In this document: positions 1-8,891 of the stretch, one piece after another
How positions within the stretch are numbered: the first letter of the stretch is position 1
Layout: each line of letters starts with the position of its first letter
Assembly: GCF_000308215.1 (NCBI RefSeq)
Contig: NZ_CAJE01000012.1
Coordinates: forward strand, 692,894-756,893
Reading direction: 5' to 3'
From: Methanomassiliicoccus luminyensis B10
Lineage (GTDB): Archaea > Thermoplasmatota > Thermoplasmata > Methanomassiliicoccales > Methanomassiliicoccaceae
DNA length: 64,000 nucleotides
Notes under the pieces: generated by a model
What the model was told of the DNA's origin: nothing
The model's database searches: none
Seen by the model: only the letters and a program-made list of their open reading frames with translations
Made by a program: the position numbers and the translations under genes

Positions 1-455
1 TTGTGAGAGTGGATGTTCGCCGACGTGGACACTATCGGCCCGAACTCTTCGATGATCTTCAGCGCGACGGGGTTGTCCGGTATCCGAATCCCGATCTCGT
101 TGGTCGACGATGTCAGTATGTCCGGCACCGCCGGCCTCTTGGCGACGATGAGGGTTATGGGCCCGGGCATGAACTTCTTGACCAGGCTCCTGGCCCGGTC
201 ATCGAGGACGGCAAGCTCCTCCATCATCCTGACGTCCTTCACCGCTATGGACATGGCCATGTCAAACGGGCGCCTCTTGGCCATGTATACGCGCTTCACC
301 GCCGTCTCGTCGAACGGGTCGCACCCCAGCCCGTACACCGTCTCGGTCGGATAGACAATAAGCCTCCCAGCGGCGAGCTCCGATACTATACGCTCCATCT
401 GCTCCTCGGGGATCGTGACGACCCCACCCTTCTCCACTACCTTGACTATCTCCAT
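1..455 (-). CDS. sua5: Sua5/YrdC/YciO family threonylcarbamoyl-AMP synthase (C-terminus cut by window edge)
   Basis: Reading leftwards from the ATG at 455, 151 codons are open to the window edge. The protein carries YPTETVYGLG near residue 35, then KRRPFDMAMSI and PGPITLIVAK, followed by SSTNEIGIRIPD and STSAN. These are hallmarks of the YrdC domain, which makes threonylcarbamoyl-AMP from threonine, bicarbonate and ATP for the t6A37 modification of tRNA. The stop of the upstream MBL gene (TGA) shares one base with this ATG, so the two are co-transcribed. The C-terminus lies outside the window, so it cannot be told whether this is a short YrdC or a long Sua5 with an extra domain. Confidence 0.9.
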   Translation of the reverse strand, partial: MEIVKVVEKGGVVTIPEEQMERIVSELAAGRLIVYPTETVYGLGCDPFDETAVKRVYMAKRRPFDMAMSIAVKDVRMMEELAVLDDRARSLVKKFMPGPITLIVAKRPAVPDILTSSTNEIGIRIPDNPVALKIIEEFGPIVSTSANIHSH

Positions 456-1096
456 CAGTATTCCCCTAGATATCTCAGCGCTTCCACGATCTGCTCCCCC
501 GCGTTCCCCCGGGCGGAGGGGCCGTGCCCCGGGTAGAGGTCCACCGCTCCCAGTGCCTGGAGCTTCTTCACCGAGGCGACCAGGTCGCCATGGTTCCCCG
601 TGCTCAGGTCCCATCGGCCCACTCCGCCGGCGAAGACGGTGTCCCCGCTCAGCAGGGCCTTCGATCTGGCATCGAAAAGGGATATGCCTCCGGCAGTATG
701 GCCGGGGGTGTGTATCACCTGCAGCTCATGCTCCCCGGTGGAAAGTACTTCCCCTCCCCGAAGCTCCTCCACGTCCAGGGGCGCCAAGCTTTCCCCGAAC
801 ATGATGGCCTCGGTCCCCCTGGCCGAGCCCTCTCTGACCGGGGGCGCGTCAAGCTCGTGAATGAGCACCTTGGCCCCCAGCGCGGCGGAGAGCGCGGCAG
901 CGCCCCCCACATGATCGAAATGGCGGTGAGTGAGGACGAGATGGGAGACCCTGTCCTTCCCCAGCGCCTTGGTGATGGCCCGGAGGGTCCTTTCGGCATA
1001 TGCCCCGGTGCCCGCGTCCACCAGAATGGGCTCGTCCCCTGTGAGCAGGAAAACGTTGGAATCGAAACCCTGTCCAGGGAACATATGGACGGTCAT
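455..1096 (-). CDS. MBL-fold metallo-hydrolase (glyoxalase II-like)
   Basis: 213 aa. The metallo-beta-lactamase metal motif THRHFDH is at about residues 56-62. It is followed by the second histidine in HTPGHTAGG, the bridging aspartate in LLSGDTVF and a late histidine in YPGHGP, so the dinuclear metal site is complete. Length and motifs match small glyoxalase II-like hydrolases. The substrate cannot be read from sequence; a thioester is likely. A TATA-like box lies about 25-30 bases before the ATG, so the transcript is probably leaderless. The gene is first in a two-gene operon with sua5, with stop and start overlapping. Confidence 0.88.
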   Translation of the reverse strand: MTVHMFPGQGFDSNVFLLTGDEPILVDAGTGAYAERTLRAITKALGKDRVSHLVLTHRHFDHVGGAAALSAALGAKVLIHELDAPPVREGSARGTEAIMFGESLAPLDVEELRGGEVLSTGEHELQVIHTPGHTAGGISLFDARSKALLSGDTVFAGGVGRWDLSTGNHGDLVASVKKLQALGAVDLYPGHGPSARGNAGEQIVEALRYLGEY

Positions 1097-1120
1097 CTGA
1101 TGTTGAGAAGTCCGAGGGGC

Positions 1121-1128
1121 TATTTAAC
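1121..1128 (-). promoter_or_regulatory. TATA-like box for the MBL-sua5 operon
   Basis: On the reverse strand this reads GTTAAATA and is centred about 28 bases before the ATG at 1096. Archaeal TATA boxes sit 24-28 bases before the start of transcription, so a leaderless mRNA is implied. Confidence 0.5.
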
Positions 1129-1331
1129 TTATTCTAGCCAAGTGAAAACGGAGTCAGGAATGTGTCTAGCGGCATCCGCTCTGGCTAACGAGAAACGAAT
1201 GAAATATCTGTCTTTCGAACGAATGAACGTTCCACCGTGAACTCTAAGTACGTGGTGGCTCCTCGACTGGATACCACGGACCGGGGCGGTGCGCCCGGGA
1301 CCGCGGCCGCCACTGATCGAGGGAAACACGG

Positions 1332-1694
1332 ATGGATGATCATTTCTGCCCATTTTGCTTCGTAAGGAGAACAGCGCCCCAGGTGACCAAGGACCTGGTG
1401 ATGAAGTTCGCAAAGGTCCCCGGCGTGCATATCAGGGTGCGGGAGGACCGCTGCACCGGCTGCGGCGCCTGCGTCAGGAAGAACTATTGCCTCGTCGGCG
1501 CCATATCCATCGCGGACAGGAAGGCCAGGGTGGACCAGGAGTTGTGCCGCGGCTGCGGGCGCTGCACCCATTTCTGCCAGAAGAAGGCTTTAGAGACATA
1601 CGGCCTGGCCCCGGACATAGTGAACGGCGCGACCGGCCTGGCGCACGACGCCATCAGGCGAACCGACCGTCTGGTCCGCTCGGTCCTGAAGTGA
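1332..1694 (+). CDS. Small 4Fe-4S ferredoxin-like protein
   Basis: 120 aa. Two iron-sulfur motifs are visible: CTGCGACVRKNYC near residues 41-53 (last spacing wider than usual) and CRGCGRCTHFC near residues 73-83 (classic CX2CX2CX3C). A CPFC pair at residues 6-9 adds a possible extra ligand or redox pair. The C-terminal 35 residues are basic, with no recognised motif. An in-frame stop just upstream fixes the start at or after 1332. The role is probably electron transfer; the partner is unknown. The preceding 235 bases hold only the MBL promoter and nothing else recognised. Confidence 0.75.
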   Translation: MDDHFCPFCFVRRTAPQVTKDLVMKFAKVPGVHIRVREDRCTGCGACVRKNYCLVGAISIADRKARVDQELCRGCGRCTHFCQKKALETYGLAPDIVNGATGLAHDAIRRTDRLVRSVLK

Positions 1695-1896
1695 TGCCGC
1701 GGTGACCGGGCCGAGAGGGCCGTCTTTCGCCTTTTTCCCAACGTCCCGGACCTCCAGGGGGTCCGGACAAGCATTTATATTCATTGCGCACCCCACCACG
1801 AGAGCGACCAACGTTACGGCGTTGCATGGGCATGGGGAGCGGCCGCTGGGGCGAGAACCCCATACGGCCGAGGACCGTGCGCGAGGGAGCGATAGC

Positions 1897-2655
1897 ATGG
1901 CACGCGGCATCATCGACAGAGTTGCGCAACGGATCAAGATAATGAGGAACGGCCCCTACGTGGTCTCGGGCGACGTGCCCCTGGACAAGCAGATCACCGA
2001 GAGCGACGACACCGGTTCGTCGGTGGGGTGGAAGGCCGGCGAAAAGTATCCGGAACAAGGCGAGGAGTACCGGCTGTGCCGGTGCGGGCAGTCGGGCAAT
2101 AAACCGTTCTGCGACGAGACCCACCACATGGTGGACTTTGACGGGACCGAGACGGCCGATCGCAAGAGCTACGCGGACAGCTGCGAGACGCTGGAAGGCC
2201 CCCGGGTGAGGCTGACCGACCGGGATGACCTCTGTGCGGTGGCAAGGTACTGCCACGGGAAGGGTAACGGCGACGCCTGGGACCTCGCTCAGAGGGCCAG
2301 CACCGATCAGGAGGTCAGGGAGGCCGTGGACCTGGCCTGCAGCTGCCCCTCCGGGCGCCTGGTGGCGTGGGACAAGGGAACCGGCAAAGCGATCGAGCCG
2401 GAGCACCAGCCATCGGTGAGCCTGATCGAGTACCCCTTGGAGGGGGTCAGCGGGCCGATATGGGTCAAGGGCGGCATTCCCGTCGAGTCGAGCGGCGGGG
2501 GGCAGTACGAGGCCAGGAACCGCCAGACCCTGTGCCGGTGCGGCGCGTCGGAAAACAAGCCGTTCTGCGACGGCTCCCACATCTCCGAGGGGTTCAACGA
2601 CGGAGACAGGTCCGTGGAAAAGGGGAGGGCCTCGGCCATCGTCCGGATAAAGTGA
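1897..2655 (+). CDS. CDGSH-type iron-sulfur protein with two CDGSH motifs (paralogue 1)
   Basis: 252 aa from the ATG at 1897, which follows a good purine-rich site (gagggag). Two CDGSH-type 2Fe-2S motifs are seen: CRCGQSGNKPFCDETH near residue 66 and CRCGASENKPFCDGSH near residue 215. The first keeps the 3Cys-1His ligands but reads CDETH instead of CDGSH. Between them lies a cysteine-containing segment (LCAVARYCHG ... CSCPSGRLV) like the divergent 4Fe-4S domain often fused to CDGSH domains. The function is redox or cluster handling and is not known precisely. A TATA-like box at 1774-1781 suggests a leader of about 90 bases. A close paralogue is at 59546-60265. Confidence 0.85.
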   Translation: MARGIIDRVAQRIKIMRNGPYVVSGDVPLDKQITESDDTGSSVGWKAGEKYPEQGEEYRLCRCGQSGNKPFCDETHHMVDFDGTETADRKSYADSCETLEGPRVRLTDRDDLCAVARYCHGKGNGDAWDLAQRASTDQEVREAVDLACSCPSGRLVAWDKGTGKAIEPEHQPSVSLIEYPLEGVSGPIWVKGGIPVESSGGGQYEARNRQTLCRCGASENKPFCDGSHISEGFNDGDRSVEKGRASAIVRIK

Positions 2656-2661
2656 GAGGGG

Positions 2662-4749
2662 TCAGAACCGCTTGCTCCATCCGAGGAAGCCGACCACGTC
2701 CTTCACGGGGTCCTTGGTGGGGCGGGCCCCCAGCTGCTCGCGGTAGCGGGATACGCGATTGTCCAGTATGACCGCCGCCCCCCTGTCCGTCTCCGTGCGG
2801 ATCAGGCGGCCGATGGCCTGCTGGACCTTACGCACCGCCGGGGCGGCGCTGGTATACTCCCACCCCTTCCCCGACCCATACTTCTTATCGTAGCGGACCT
2901 TCAGCTCGTCCAGCATCAGGGACGGGGGAGGATATGGTATCCCGACCACGATGGCGATGTCCAGCTCCTGGCCCGGGAAATCGAGCCCCTCCGCGACCTT
3001 GCCGCCCATGACGGTGAAGAACACACCGTCCTTCTCCTTCTTGAACGCCTGGATGTTGGACGCCAGCCTCCTCGACGAGCCGGACTCCTCCCAGTACAGC
3101 TGGCGGTCCACCTTCTCCTCGATGCCGCCGCGCATGGACCTCAGCATCTCGTAGGAGCGGAAGAACACCATGGTGTTGCGGTCGGTGGCGTTGCACAGGT
3201 CGATGATGTGCCCGGCGATCCTCCCCTTCATGGAGGGGTCCATGCGCATTTCCCTCTGCCCCGCGCTCACGTCCTCCGGGTATACCACCAGGCGGTTCCC
3301 TGGCGGGAACGGCGACGGGAACGAGCGCAGCTCGCTGCCGGGCGGAAGGCCCAGGACATCAGCGTACTGCCTCAGCGGGTGGAGCGTCCCGGACATGTGC
3401 ACCGCCCCCTTGACCTGGGACAGGAACGCGGTGGTCTCCTCCGGCTCCACGCAGTTCGCCACCAGCTTGCCGTTGCTGTCGACGGAGATCAGCTTGACGA
3501 ACCGGGAGTCGTCGGCGGAGATCCAGCTCTCCAGCAGCGTCCCCAGGCGGAGCGTGGCGGAAACGGGCTCCTTGCCCCTTTCCATGCGCTCCTCCACGAA
3601 CTTGTCCCCCATGTCCATAAGGTTCGCGCACAGGCTGCGCAGCTCCTCCTCGCTGAGGCCGAGCGCCCCCCTCAGCCGCCCCTCCAGGAACCTCCTCCCT
3701 AGGCGGGCCTCCGACGAGTCGGGGGGCACCTGCTCCCTGGCCGCGTCATCGATGATCGAGCGCAGCGTAGCGCACAGCGAGCCCAGGTCCACTCCGGTCA
3801 TCACCCGGGGGTTGGCGTGGTCCCTGGCCTCCAGCTCTGCCGCCTCCACGTCATGCATGGTAATGGTAAAGCTCTCCTGGTCGCGGGCGGCGTCGATGAG
3901 GTTATGGGCCTCGTCCACGATGAGCACGAAATCGTCCGGGGTCAGCTTCAGCCGGTCGAACAGCGCCGAGCGTATCTCCTTGGATAGCAGGTGCACGTAC
4001 GGCACCACGATGACGTCGACCAGGGGGAGGATGGCCTTCCTGGCCTCATATGGGCACGCCCCCTGCTTCTGGCAGTAGCGGTCGAACTCGTCGGCGGTGG
4101 GCAGTTCGCTCATGCAATGATGGGCGAAGCTCATCTCCCCGATGGCCAAGTAGTCGGCGAAGAAGGGGCAGCCGCCCTTCTGCCGGGCCATGGTCCTCTG
4201 CTTCCTCTCCTCGCATATCTTTGAAAGAGCGTGCGGGGGGACATCCTCGTACTCCTCCAGGGTCCGCAGCAGCAGGCAGGACTTCCGGCGGCCCAGGAGC
4301 GGGATCCCCGTCACCTTGGTCCGGCGGGAGATGGAGCGCAGCTCTTTCATCACCTGGTCGCTCTGCGAGATCGTCCTGGTGAGGTACAGCACCTTCTTCT
4401 TGTGCTCCCGGGCGTGCTCCAGCGCGCCCACCAGCGAGCATATGGTCTTCCCGGTGCCGGTCCCCGATTCCATGACCAGGTGCTTCCCCTCCGCCAGCGA
4501 GGCCCCTATGGCTTCCACGACCTCCAGCTGGGAGGGGCGGGGCCGGTACGGGAACAGCGGATGGCCGCCCCGGTCCACGGGAGTGCCCTCCCACGGCCTG
4601 GGAACGTCCTCGGCCGCTCCACGGGGCTTGGAGGCTGGTGCCCTGACCCCTCCAGAGGGACGCCCGCACTTGGGGCAGCGCTCCGAGCCAGGGGACAGGA
4701 GGCTCTGGCAATTGTCACAGAATCTTCCGGCCACGAGTTTCCCATGCAT
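2662..4749 (-). CDS. Rad3/XPD-family iron-sulfur DNA helicase with N-terminal zinc ribbon
   Basis: 695 aa. Residues 11-28 form a zinc ribbon (CDNC ... CPKC). Walker A is ESGTGTGKT at 94-102 and the DEAH box is VDEAHN at 278-283. Between them are the cysteines expected for the XPD 4Fe-4S domain (C158, C194 or C212, C226, C232). Motif VI is QQAIGRLIRTETDRG near the C-terminus. This is a superfamily 2 5'-3' DNA helicase of the XPD/DinG group, acting in repair or unwinding. The zinc ribbon makes it longer than typical archaeal XPD. Its 3' end lies 6 bases from the stop of the converging CDGSH gene. Confidence 0.9.
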   Translation of the reverse strand: MHGKLVAGRFCDNCQSLLSPGSERCPKCGRPSGGVRAPASKPRGAAEDVPRPWEGTPVDRGGHPLFPYRPRPSQLEVVEAIGASLAEGKHLVMESGTGTGKTICSLVGALEHAREHKKKVLYLTRTISQSDQVMKELRSISRRTKVTGIPLLGRRKSCLLLRTLEEYEDVPPHALSKICEERKQRTMARQKGGCPFFADYLAIGEMSFAHHCMSELPTADEFDRYCQKQGACPYEARKAILPLVDVIVVPYVHLLSKEIRSALFDRLKLTPDDFVLIVDEAHNLIDAARDQESFTITMHDVEAAELEARDHANPRVMTGVDLGSLCATLRSIIDDAAREQVPPDSSEARLGRRFLEGRLRGALGLSEEELRSLCANLMDMGDKFVEERMERGKEPVSATLRLGTLLESWISADDSRFVKLISVDSNGKLVANCVEPEETTAFLSQVKGAVHMSGTLHPLRQYADVLGLPPGSELRSFPSPFPPGNRLVVYPEDVSAGQREMRMDPSMKGRIAGHIIDLCNATDRNTMVFFRSYEMLRSMRGGIEEKVDRQLYWEESGSSRRLASNIQAFKKEKDGVFFTVMGGKVAEGLDFPGQELDIAIVVGIPYPPPSLMLDELKVRYDKKYGSGKGWEYTSAAPAVRKVQQAIGRLIRTETDRGAAVILDNRVSRYREQLGARPTKDPVKDVVGFLGWSKRF

Positions 4750-4834
4750 AGGGGGTTTATATACATGACCCAGGGGGCCCCGAAAGAGAAAAAGAAGGGG
4801 GCGCTCCGGCCCTCCGCTGACGGCCGGAACCAGT

Positions 4835-5308
4835 TCATATAATGGACGGGCCCGAGGACATCTTCATCAGCCCTTCCTTCACCCGGCCCTCGTACTCGTC
4901 GCTCAAGCGGTCCATGGTCTGCTTGTCCAGCAGGTCCTTCGCCGCCGGGATCACCAAGCCCTCCTCGACCATGAAGTGGTTCTCGATGATCGACTTGAGG
5001 ACGCGAAGCTTGGGCATCCACAGCTCGTCGTCCACGCCGATCTTCCGCAGCTCCACCAGGAGGAGCCTGATGATGCGCTCCTGCTCCAGGGACTCCATGG
5101 CGATCTCCCGGATCCGGACGTCCTCCTCCTTCATGATGGCCGCGTGGAGGGTCTGGGCCTCGGCGCGCTCGTGCGCCTCCACCCTCATGGAGAGGTCCGC
5201 GTACACCTCCATCCTGAGGTCGGCGTCCTCGATGCCGGTCTGGGTAAGCTTCTCGAGCATCTTCCTGTACTCGTTGTGCTCCGCTACGATCCGTTCTTCC
5301 AGGTTCAT
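4835..5308 (-). CDS. Hemerythrin HHE domain protein
   Basis: 157 aa from the ATG at 5308; a longer in-frame reading to 5359 is less likely because of the purine-rich site just before 5308. The helical protein has the spaced histidines and glutamates of the HHE cation-binding fold: EHNEYRKMLE near residue 10, VEAHERAEAQTLH near 41, and ENHFMVEEGL near 109. This suggests a di-iron site for oxygen, nitric oxide or iron sensing or storage. A TATA-like stretch (catatat, about 5342) supports the start. It is divergent from the GNAT gene. Confidence 0.85.
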   Translation of the reverse strand: MNLEERIVAEHNEYRKMLEKLTQTGIEDADLRMEVYADLSMRVEAHERAEAQTLHAAIMKEEDVRIREIAMESLEQERIIRLLLVELRKIGVDDELWMPKLRVLKSIIENHFMVEEGLVIPAAKDLLDKQTMDRLSDEYEGRVKEGLMKMSSGPSII

Positions 5309-5409
5309 CCATATCCCTCTAGGGAGGGTTGCGAGCCAACGCATATATGATACTTGCACGCTGGCCCGGGGAAGATATTTCTACCGCCTCCTTCGTCAAC
5401 ATCGTAGAC

Positions 5410-5847
5410 ATGACCATAGATCTCCGGCACGCCATGACCGAGGGCCAGTTCGATGACCTCATGGAGATGTACCGGTCCACCTACTGGGCCAGGGACCGAA
5501 CGCAGGAGGACGTCCGGAGGATGCTGGAGCGCACCGACATGATCTTCGCCCTGGTGGACAGCGGGGACGAGCGCCTGGTCGGCTTCGCCAGAGTGCTCAC
5601 GGACACGGTCTACAAGGCCCTCATATTCGATGTGATGGTACGCCCCGACCGTCGCGGGGAGGGGTTGGCCCGCACTCTCCTGGAGAGCGTTCTCGCCCAC
5701 CCTGAGCTGAGGGGAGTGAAGCACTTCGAGCTGTACTGCCGTGACGACGTCATCGACCTCTATAAGAAGTGGGGCTTCACCCAGGACCTTGCCGGACAGG
5801 TGTTCATGCGGAAAGAGGGGGAGCACGGCGGGGCTACCCGAGAGTAA
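5410..5847 (+). CDS. GNAT-family N-acetyltransferase
   Basis: 145 aa from the ATG at 5410. The acetyl-CoA binding motif A is seen as VMVRPDRRGEGLARTLLESVL near residues 77-97, and the final strand as LYKKWGFTQD near 118. The substrate is unknown. Upstream in-frame ATGs at 5329 and 5347 exist, but a TATA-like gatattt at 5374-5380 lies 30 bases before 5410, favouring a leaderless message from there. The 3' end overlaps the converging hypothetical gene by 14 bases. Confidence 0.85.
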   Translation: MTIDLRHAMTEGQFDDLMEMYRSTYWARDRTQEDVRRMLERTDMIFALVDSGDERLVGFARVLTDTVYKALIFDVMVRPDRRGEGLARTLLESVLAHPELRGVKHFELYCRDDVIDLYKKWGFTQDLAGQVFMRKEGEHGGATRE

Positions 5848-6160
5848 TGAACCTAGCGGGCGGCAGCGCGTAGACATCATGGAGCGCCACGTCCACCTCG
5901 TCCCAATCGGCGCATTCTAGGAAGTCGGTTGTAATGAGAGTGTTCTTCATTATGGAGTAAATGTGCTCCGGCGCCGGCGATTCGAACCGCAGAACGTAGA
6001 TCCGGAACCCCGGCTTGGCACCCTTGAGCCCCTTGGGGCTGGAGATCACCGACGCACCATAGTCGTTGGGGAACCGGTAGATGTTGTGGATCCTCTTCCC
6101 GTCCATGCAGCCGCACACGCACTTGGCGTTCAGGTCCACTTTGTACTCGTCAAAGTTCAA
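5834..6160 (-). CDS. Hypothetical protein, 108 aa
   Basis: Family not recognised. It has a CVCGC cysteine cluster at residues 14-18, then an RIHNIYRFPNDYGASVISSP stretch, and alternating hydrophobic segments suggesting an alpha/beta fold. Codon use resembles that of neighbouring genes, and it fills an otherwise empty gap, so it is probably real. It converges on and overlaps the GNAT gene by 14 bases. Confidence 0.65.
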   Translation of the reverse strand: MNFDEYKVDLNAKCVCGCMDGKRIHNIYRFPNDYGASVISSPKGLKGAKPGFRIYVLRFESPAPEHIYSIMKNTLITTDFLECADWDEVDVALHDVYALPPARFITLG

Positions 6161-6225
6161 GGAGCCCGCCTCTAATGGTGCCTATACCGTTGCCCGCGCT
6201 ATTAACGCTTGCGTGGCTCGCAAGC

Positions 6226-7182
6226 TCACGGCAGCGAGATCGATCCAGCCACGCGAAGCTTGCCGCCGTCGAGGTGCATCAGCACCGCCCTCGATCCGGC
6301 GGGGTGCACCACTGGCTTCTCCAGGGCGAGGGTGAGCGTGGGCCTCCGGGGGTCCCCGCTGTCCTTGACCGCCTCCACCCGCGCGGGGATGAATTGCATC
6401 CAGTGACCCAGGTGCAGGACCATGCCCTCCTTCATGGGGATCTTCCAGAAGCTGACCAGGTCGGCCGTCGCGGTGACGGAGGCATCGCTCTTTATCTTGT
6501 CGTCCTTGGTGAGCACGTAGCCCCGGTCCAGGTCCTCCACGTCGATGTTCTTGAGGGCCAGTCCGACCCTGTCCCCGGTGACCGCTTCGTCGAAATCGTC
6601 GTCGTGCTTCTGTATCGACCTAACCTGGGCGACCTTGCCGGTCGGCAGGGCCTTGAGGTCGTCGTGCTTCCTGATGGTGCCGTACGGAACATAGCCCAAG
6701 ATGACGGTTCCGACGCCCTTGACGTTGAAGAAGTGGTCTATGGGCACCGCCCCGAGGCCCTCCGAGGGCCTCTGCTGGTCTCTGGCCTCCTGTAGGAGCA
6801 TCTCGCGGATGGCCGTCTTGTCATCCTCGATGAACCTATAATTCTCCAGCACGGTCCCCTTGGTCAGGGGCGCCAGCTGCTCCGGCGCCAGGTAGTTGCG
6901 CAGGATGATGTACCCTTTGCCGATCCCGGCGGCGTGGAGCATGACCATGGACTCGCCCAGCTGAGCGTTGATCGCCTCCACGATGACCAGGGCGCGATCG
7001 GCCATGGAAACGGCGAAGAACAGCGGGGCCAGGCGCTCAGGGTACTTGCTCGCCTCGATGAACGTGACGGTGTCGGTGCCCTGCTTCAGGTCGTACAAGG
7101 TGAGGTCCGATACCGTTCCCTTCTTGCCAAGGTCCTTGGCGTAGTCGTTGGGGCCTATGACCGCGACGTTCAGGTTGGCCAT
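6226..7182 (-). CDS. EF-Tu/SelB-like translation-factor homologue lacking a P-loop
   Basis: 318 aa. The N-terminus AVIGPNDYAKDLGKKGTVSD aligns in position with the EF-Tu/SelB GHVDHGKT segment, but the GxxxxGK(S/T) P-loop is lost. The middle resembles the G-domain (SMADRALVIVEAI), and the C-terminal half looks like EF-Tu domain 2 (VKGVGTVILGYV, TGDRVGLALKNIDVEDLDRGYVL) followed by a domain-3-like beta barrel. It is therefore a translational-GTPase relative that probably cannot bind GTP normally. A role with a special tRNA or ribosome step is inference. Confidence 0.7.
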   Translation of the reverse strand: MANLNVAVIGPNDYAKDLGKKGTVSDLTLYDLKQGTDTVTFIEASKYPERLAPLFFAVSMADRALVIVEAINAQLGESMVMLHAAGIGKGYIILRNYLAPEQLAPLTKGTVLENYRFIEDDKTAIREMLLQEARDQQRPSEGLGAVPIDHFFNVKGVGTVILGYVPYGTIRKHDDLKALPTGKVAQVRSIQKHDDDFDEAVTGDRVGLALKNIDVEDLDRGYVLTKDDKIKSDASVTATADLVSFWKIPMKEGMVLHLGHWMQFIPARVEAVKDSGDPRRPTLTLALEKPVVHPAGSRAVLMHLDGGKLRVAGSISLP

Positions 7183-7236
7183 GGAGCAATGGTAAAAACG
7201 GCGCAGATAAAAGCCTTGCCATGGCCCGGGGCGGCC

Positions 7237-8691
7237 TCACGGGCGCGGCCCCGAGGGCGTCTCGCAGGCCTGCGGCTTCCCCCGCGCCAGGGATGTTATT
7301 GCTGCAGCTACCGCGATCCCTGCGGACACCAGGAAGGCCAAGCTCATGCCCCTCACGAACTCGTCGATGATGACCGGCGAGCCGCCGTCCATGGCGCCGG
7401 AGAACAGCGCGGACACCACTTCCGTGGAGGCGACCGAGGCCATCACCGCGCCCATTACGGCGAGGCTCAGGGATTGCCCTATGGTCCGCATGGTAGAGAG
7501 CGTTCCCGAGGCCACGCCCAGCTGGGAGCGTTCTACGCAACCCATCACGGCGCTGGTGTTGGGTGATGAGAACAGCCCCATCCCGATGCCGGTGATGACT
7601 AGGTACACTACCACCTCGAAGGTGGTGGAGCCCTCCCCCAAGGTGGCCAGGAGCGCCAGGCCCAGGGCGACGATGAGCATGCCGCCGGACGCCAGGGCGC
7701 GGGAGCCGATCTTATCGGAGAGATGGCCGGCCAGGGGGGACAGGACGCTCATGACCAGGGGCATCGACAGGAGGACCAGCCCGGTGGTGTACAGGTCCAG
7801 GCCCAGCACGCGCTCCATGTAGAACGCGATGATGAACGATACCCCGAAGTAGGCGGTGTAGTTCAGCAGGGTGGAGATATTGGCCGCCGCGAACAGGCGG
7901 TTCCGGGTTATCAGGTCCAGGTGCAGCATGGCATCCGGACCCTTCCTCCTCTCCGCCAAGATGAAGGCGGCGAGGGAGGCCGCCGTGACGGCCAGGAGCG
8001 ATAGGACCGTGGCGGAGGTCCAGCCGGCGTCGTCGCCGATGGTCAGAGCCACCAGGAACGTTACCAGGGCCATCGCGAAGGTGACGGCCCCCGCGAGATC
8101 GAACCCCTTCCCGCTGCTCTCCACAGCCGGTTCCTTGAGCTTCCACGCCGCCAGGGCCATGACCAGGAGCCCGATGGGAACGTTGACCAAGAATATGGAG
8201 GGCCACCCGAACGCCTGGGTCAGTATGCCGCCCAGGGGCGGGCCCAAGGTAAGGCCGATGTACACGGACATGGCGTTGATGCCGAGGGCCTTTCCCCTCT
8301 CGTTCGGGGGGAACGCTCCTGTGACCAGGGCGGTGGCGGTGGACATCATTCCCGCGGCGCCCAAACCCTGGACGATGCGGAAGATGATCAGCTCCTCGCC
8401 CGACCGGGCGAAGCTGCACAGGAACGAGCCGAGGACGAACACCCCGAACCCGGCGATGAACAGGGGCTTCCTGCCGCGGACGTCGGAGAGCCTGCCGAAG
8501 GTCAGGAGAAGGCTCGCCAGGGTGACCAGGTACGCAGTGGGGATCCACACGGACAGGGCGAAGTCCATGCCCAGGCTCTGGGATATCGTCGGGAGCGACA
8601 CGCTGACGATGGTGGAGTCCAGCGGCCCCATCATCGAGCCGATGCACGCGATCAGCAGGACCGTCCACTTATACGAGCTTTCCTTGACCAT
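7237..8691 (-). CDS. MFS multidrug exporter, DHA2 (EmrB/QacA) family
   Basis: 484 aa from the ATG at 8691 (a longer frame reaches 8772). About 14 hydrophobic segments are visible, as in DHA2 drug:proton antiporters. Motif A is GRLSDVRGRKPLFIAG after helix 2 and the antiporter motif C is VYIGLTLGPPLGGIL in helix 5. The first helix contains the typical GSMMGPLDSTIVSVSLPTI. It is an inner-membrane exporter of unknown substrates. GGTGA lies just before the chosen start, which supports it. Confidence 0.9.
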   Translation of the reverse strand: MVKESSYKWTVLLIACIGSMMGPLDSTIVSVSLPTISQSLGMDFALSVWIPTAYLVTLASLLLTFGRLSDVRGRKPLFIAGFGVFVLGSFLCSFARSGEELIIFRIVQGLGAAGMMSTATALVTGAFPPNERGKALGINAMSVYIGLTLGPPLGGILTQAFGWPSIFLVNVPIGLLVMALAAWKLKEPAVESSGKGFDLAGAVTFAMALVTFLVALTIGDDAGWTSATVLSLLAVTAASLAAFILAERRKGPDAMLHLDLITRNRLFAAANISTLLNYTAYFGVSFIIAFYMERVLGLDLYTTGLVLLSMPLVMSVLSPLAGHLSDKIGSRALASGGMLIVALGLALLATLGEGSTTFEVVVYLVITGIGMGLFSSPNTSAVMGCVERSQLGVASGTLSTMRTIGQSLSLAVMGAVMASVASTEVVSALFSGAMDGGSPVIIDEFVRGMSLAFLVSAGIAVAAAITSLARGKPQACETPSGPRP

Positions 8692-8891
8692 GGTCACCAC
8701 ATCTCGCTCCCCGGGCCCCGGGCGGGCTGTCGGCCATGCTTCTTCGGCGATAAGAGCGTTGCGCATTTGCACCGCCGGAAAGGCGCGCCATCAGCCTCGC
8801 GCCGGGCGGCGAGGATGGTCCGGGATCCGATAAGGCGGTCGAAAGCCGTATCTATTTCCGGGACGCTCCGTTCCCCGGTCGTGAGGAAGCC

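Noticed and set aside
5975-5995. A GATTCGAACC stretch like a tRNA T-loop
   Set aside because: No acceptor or anticodon stems can be formed around it; it lies within a coding gene.
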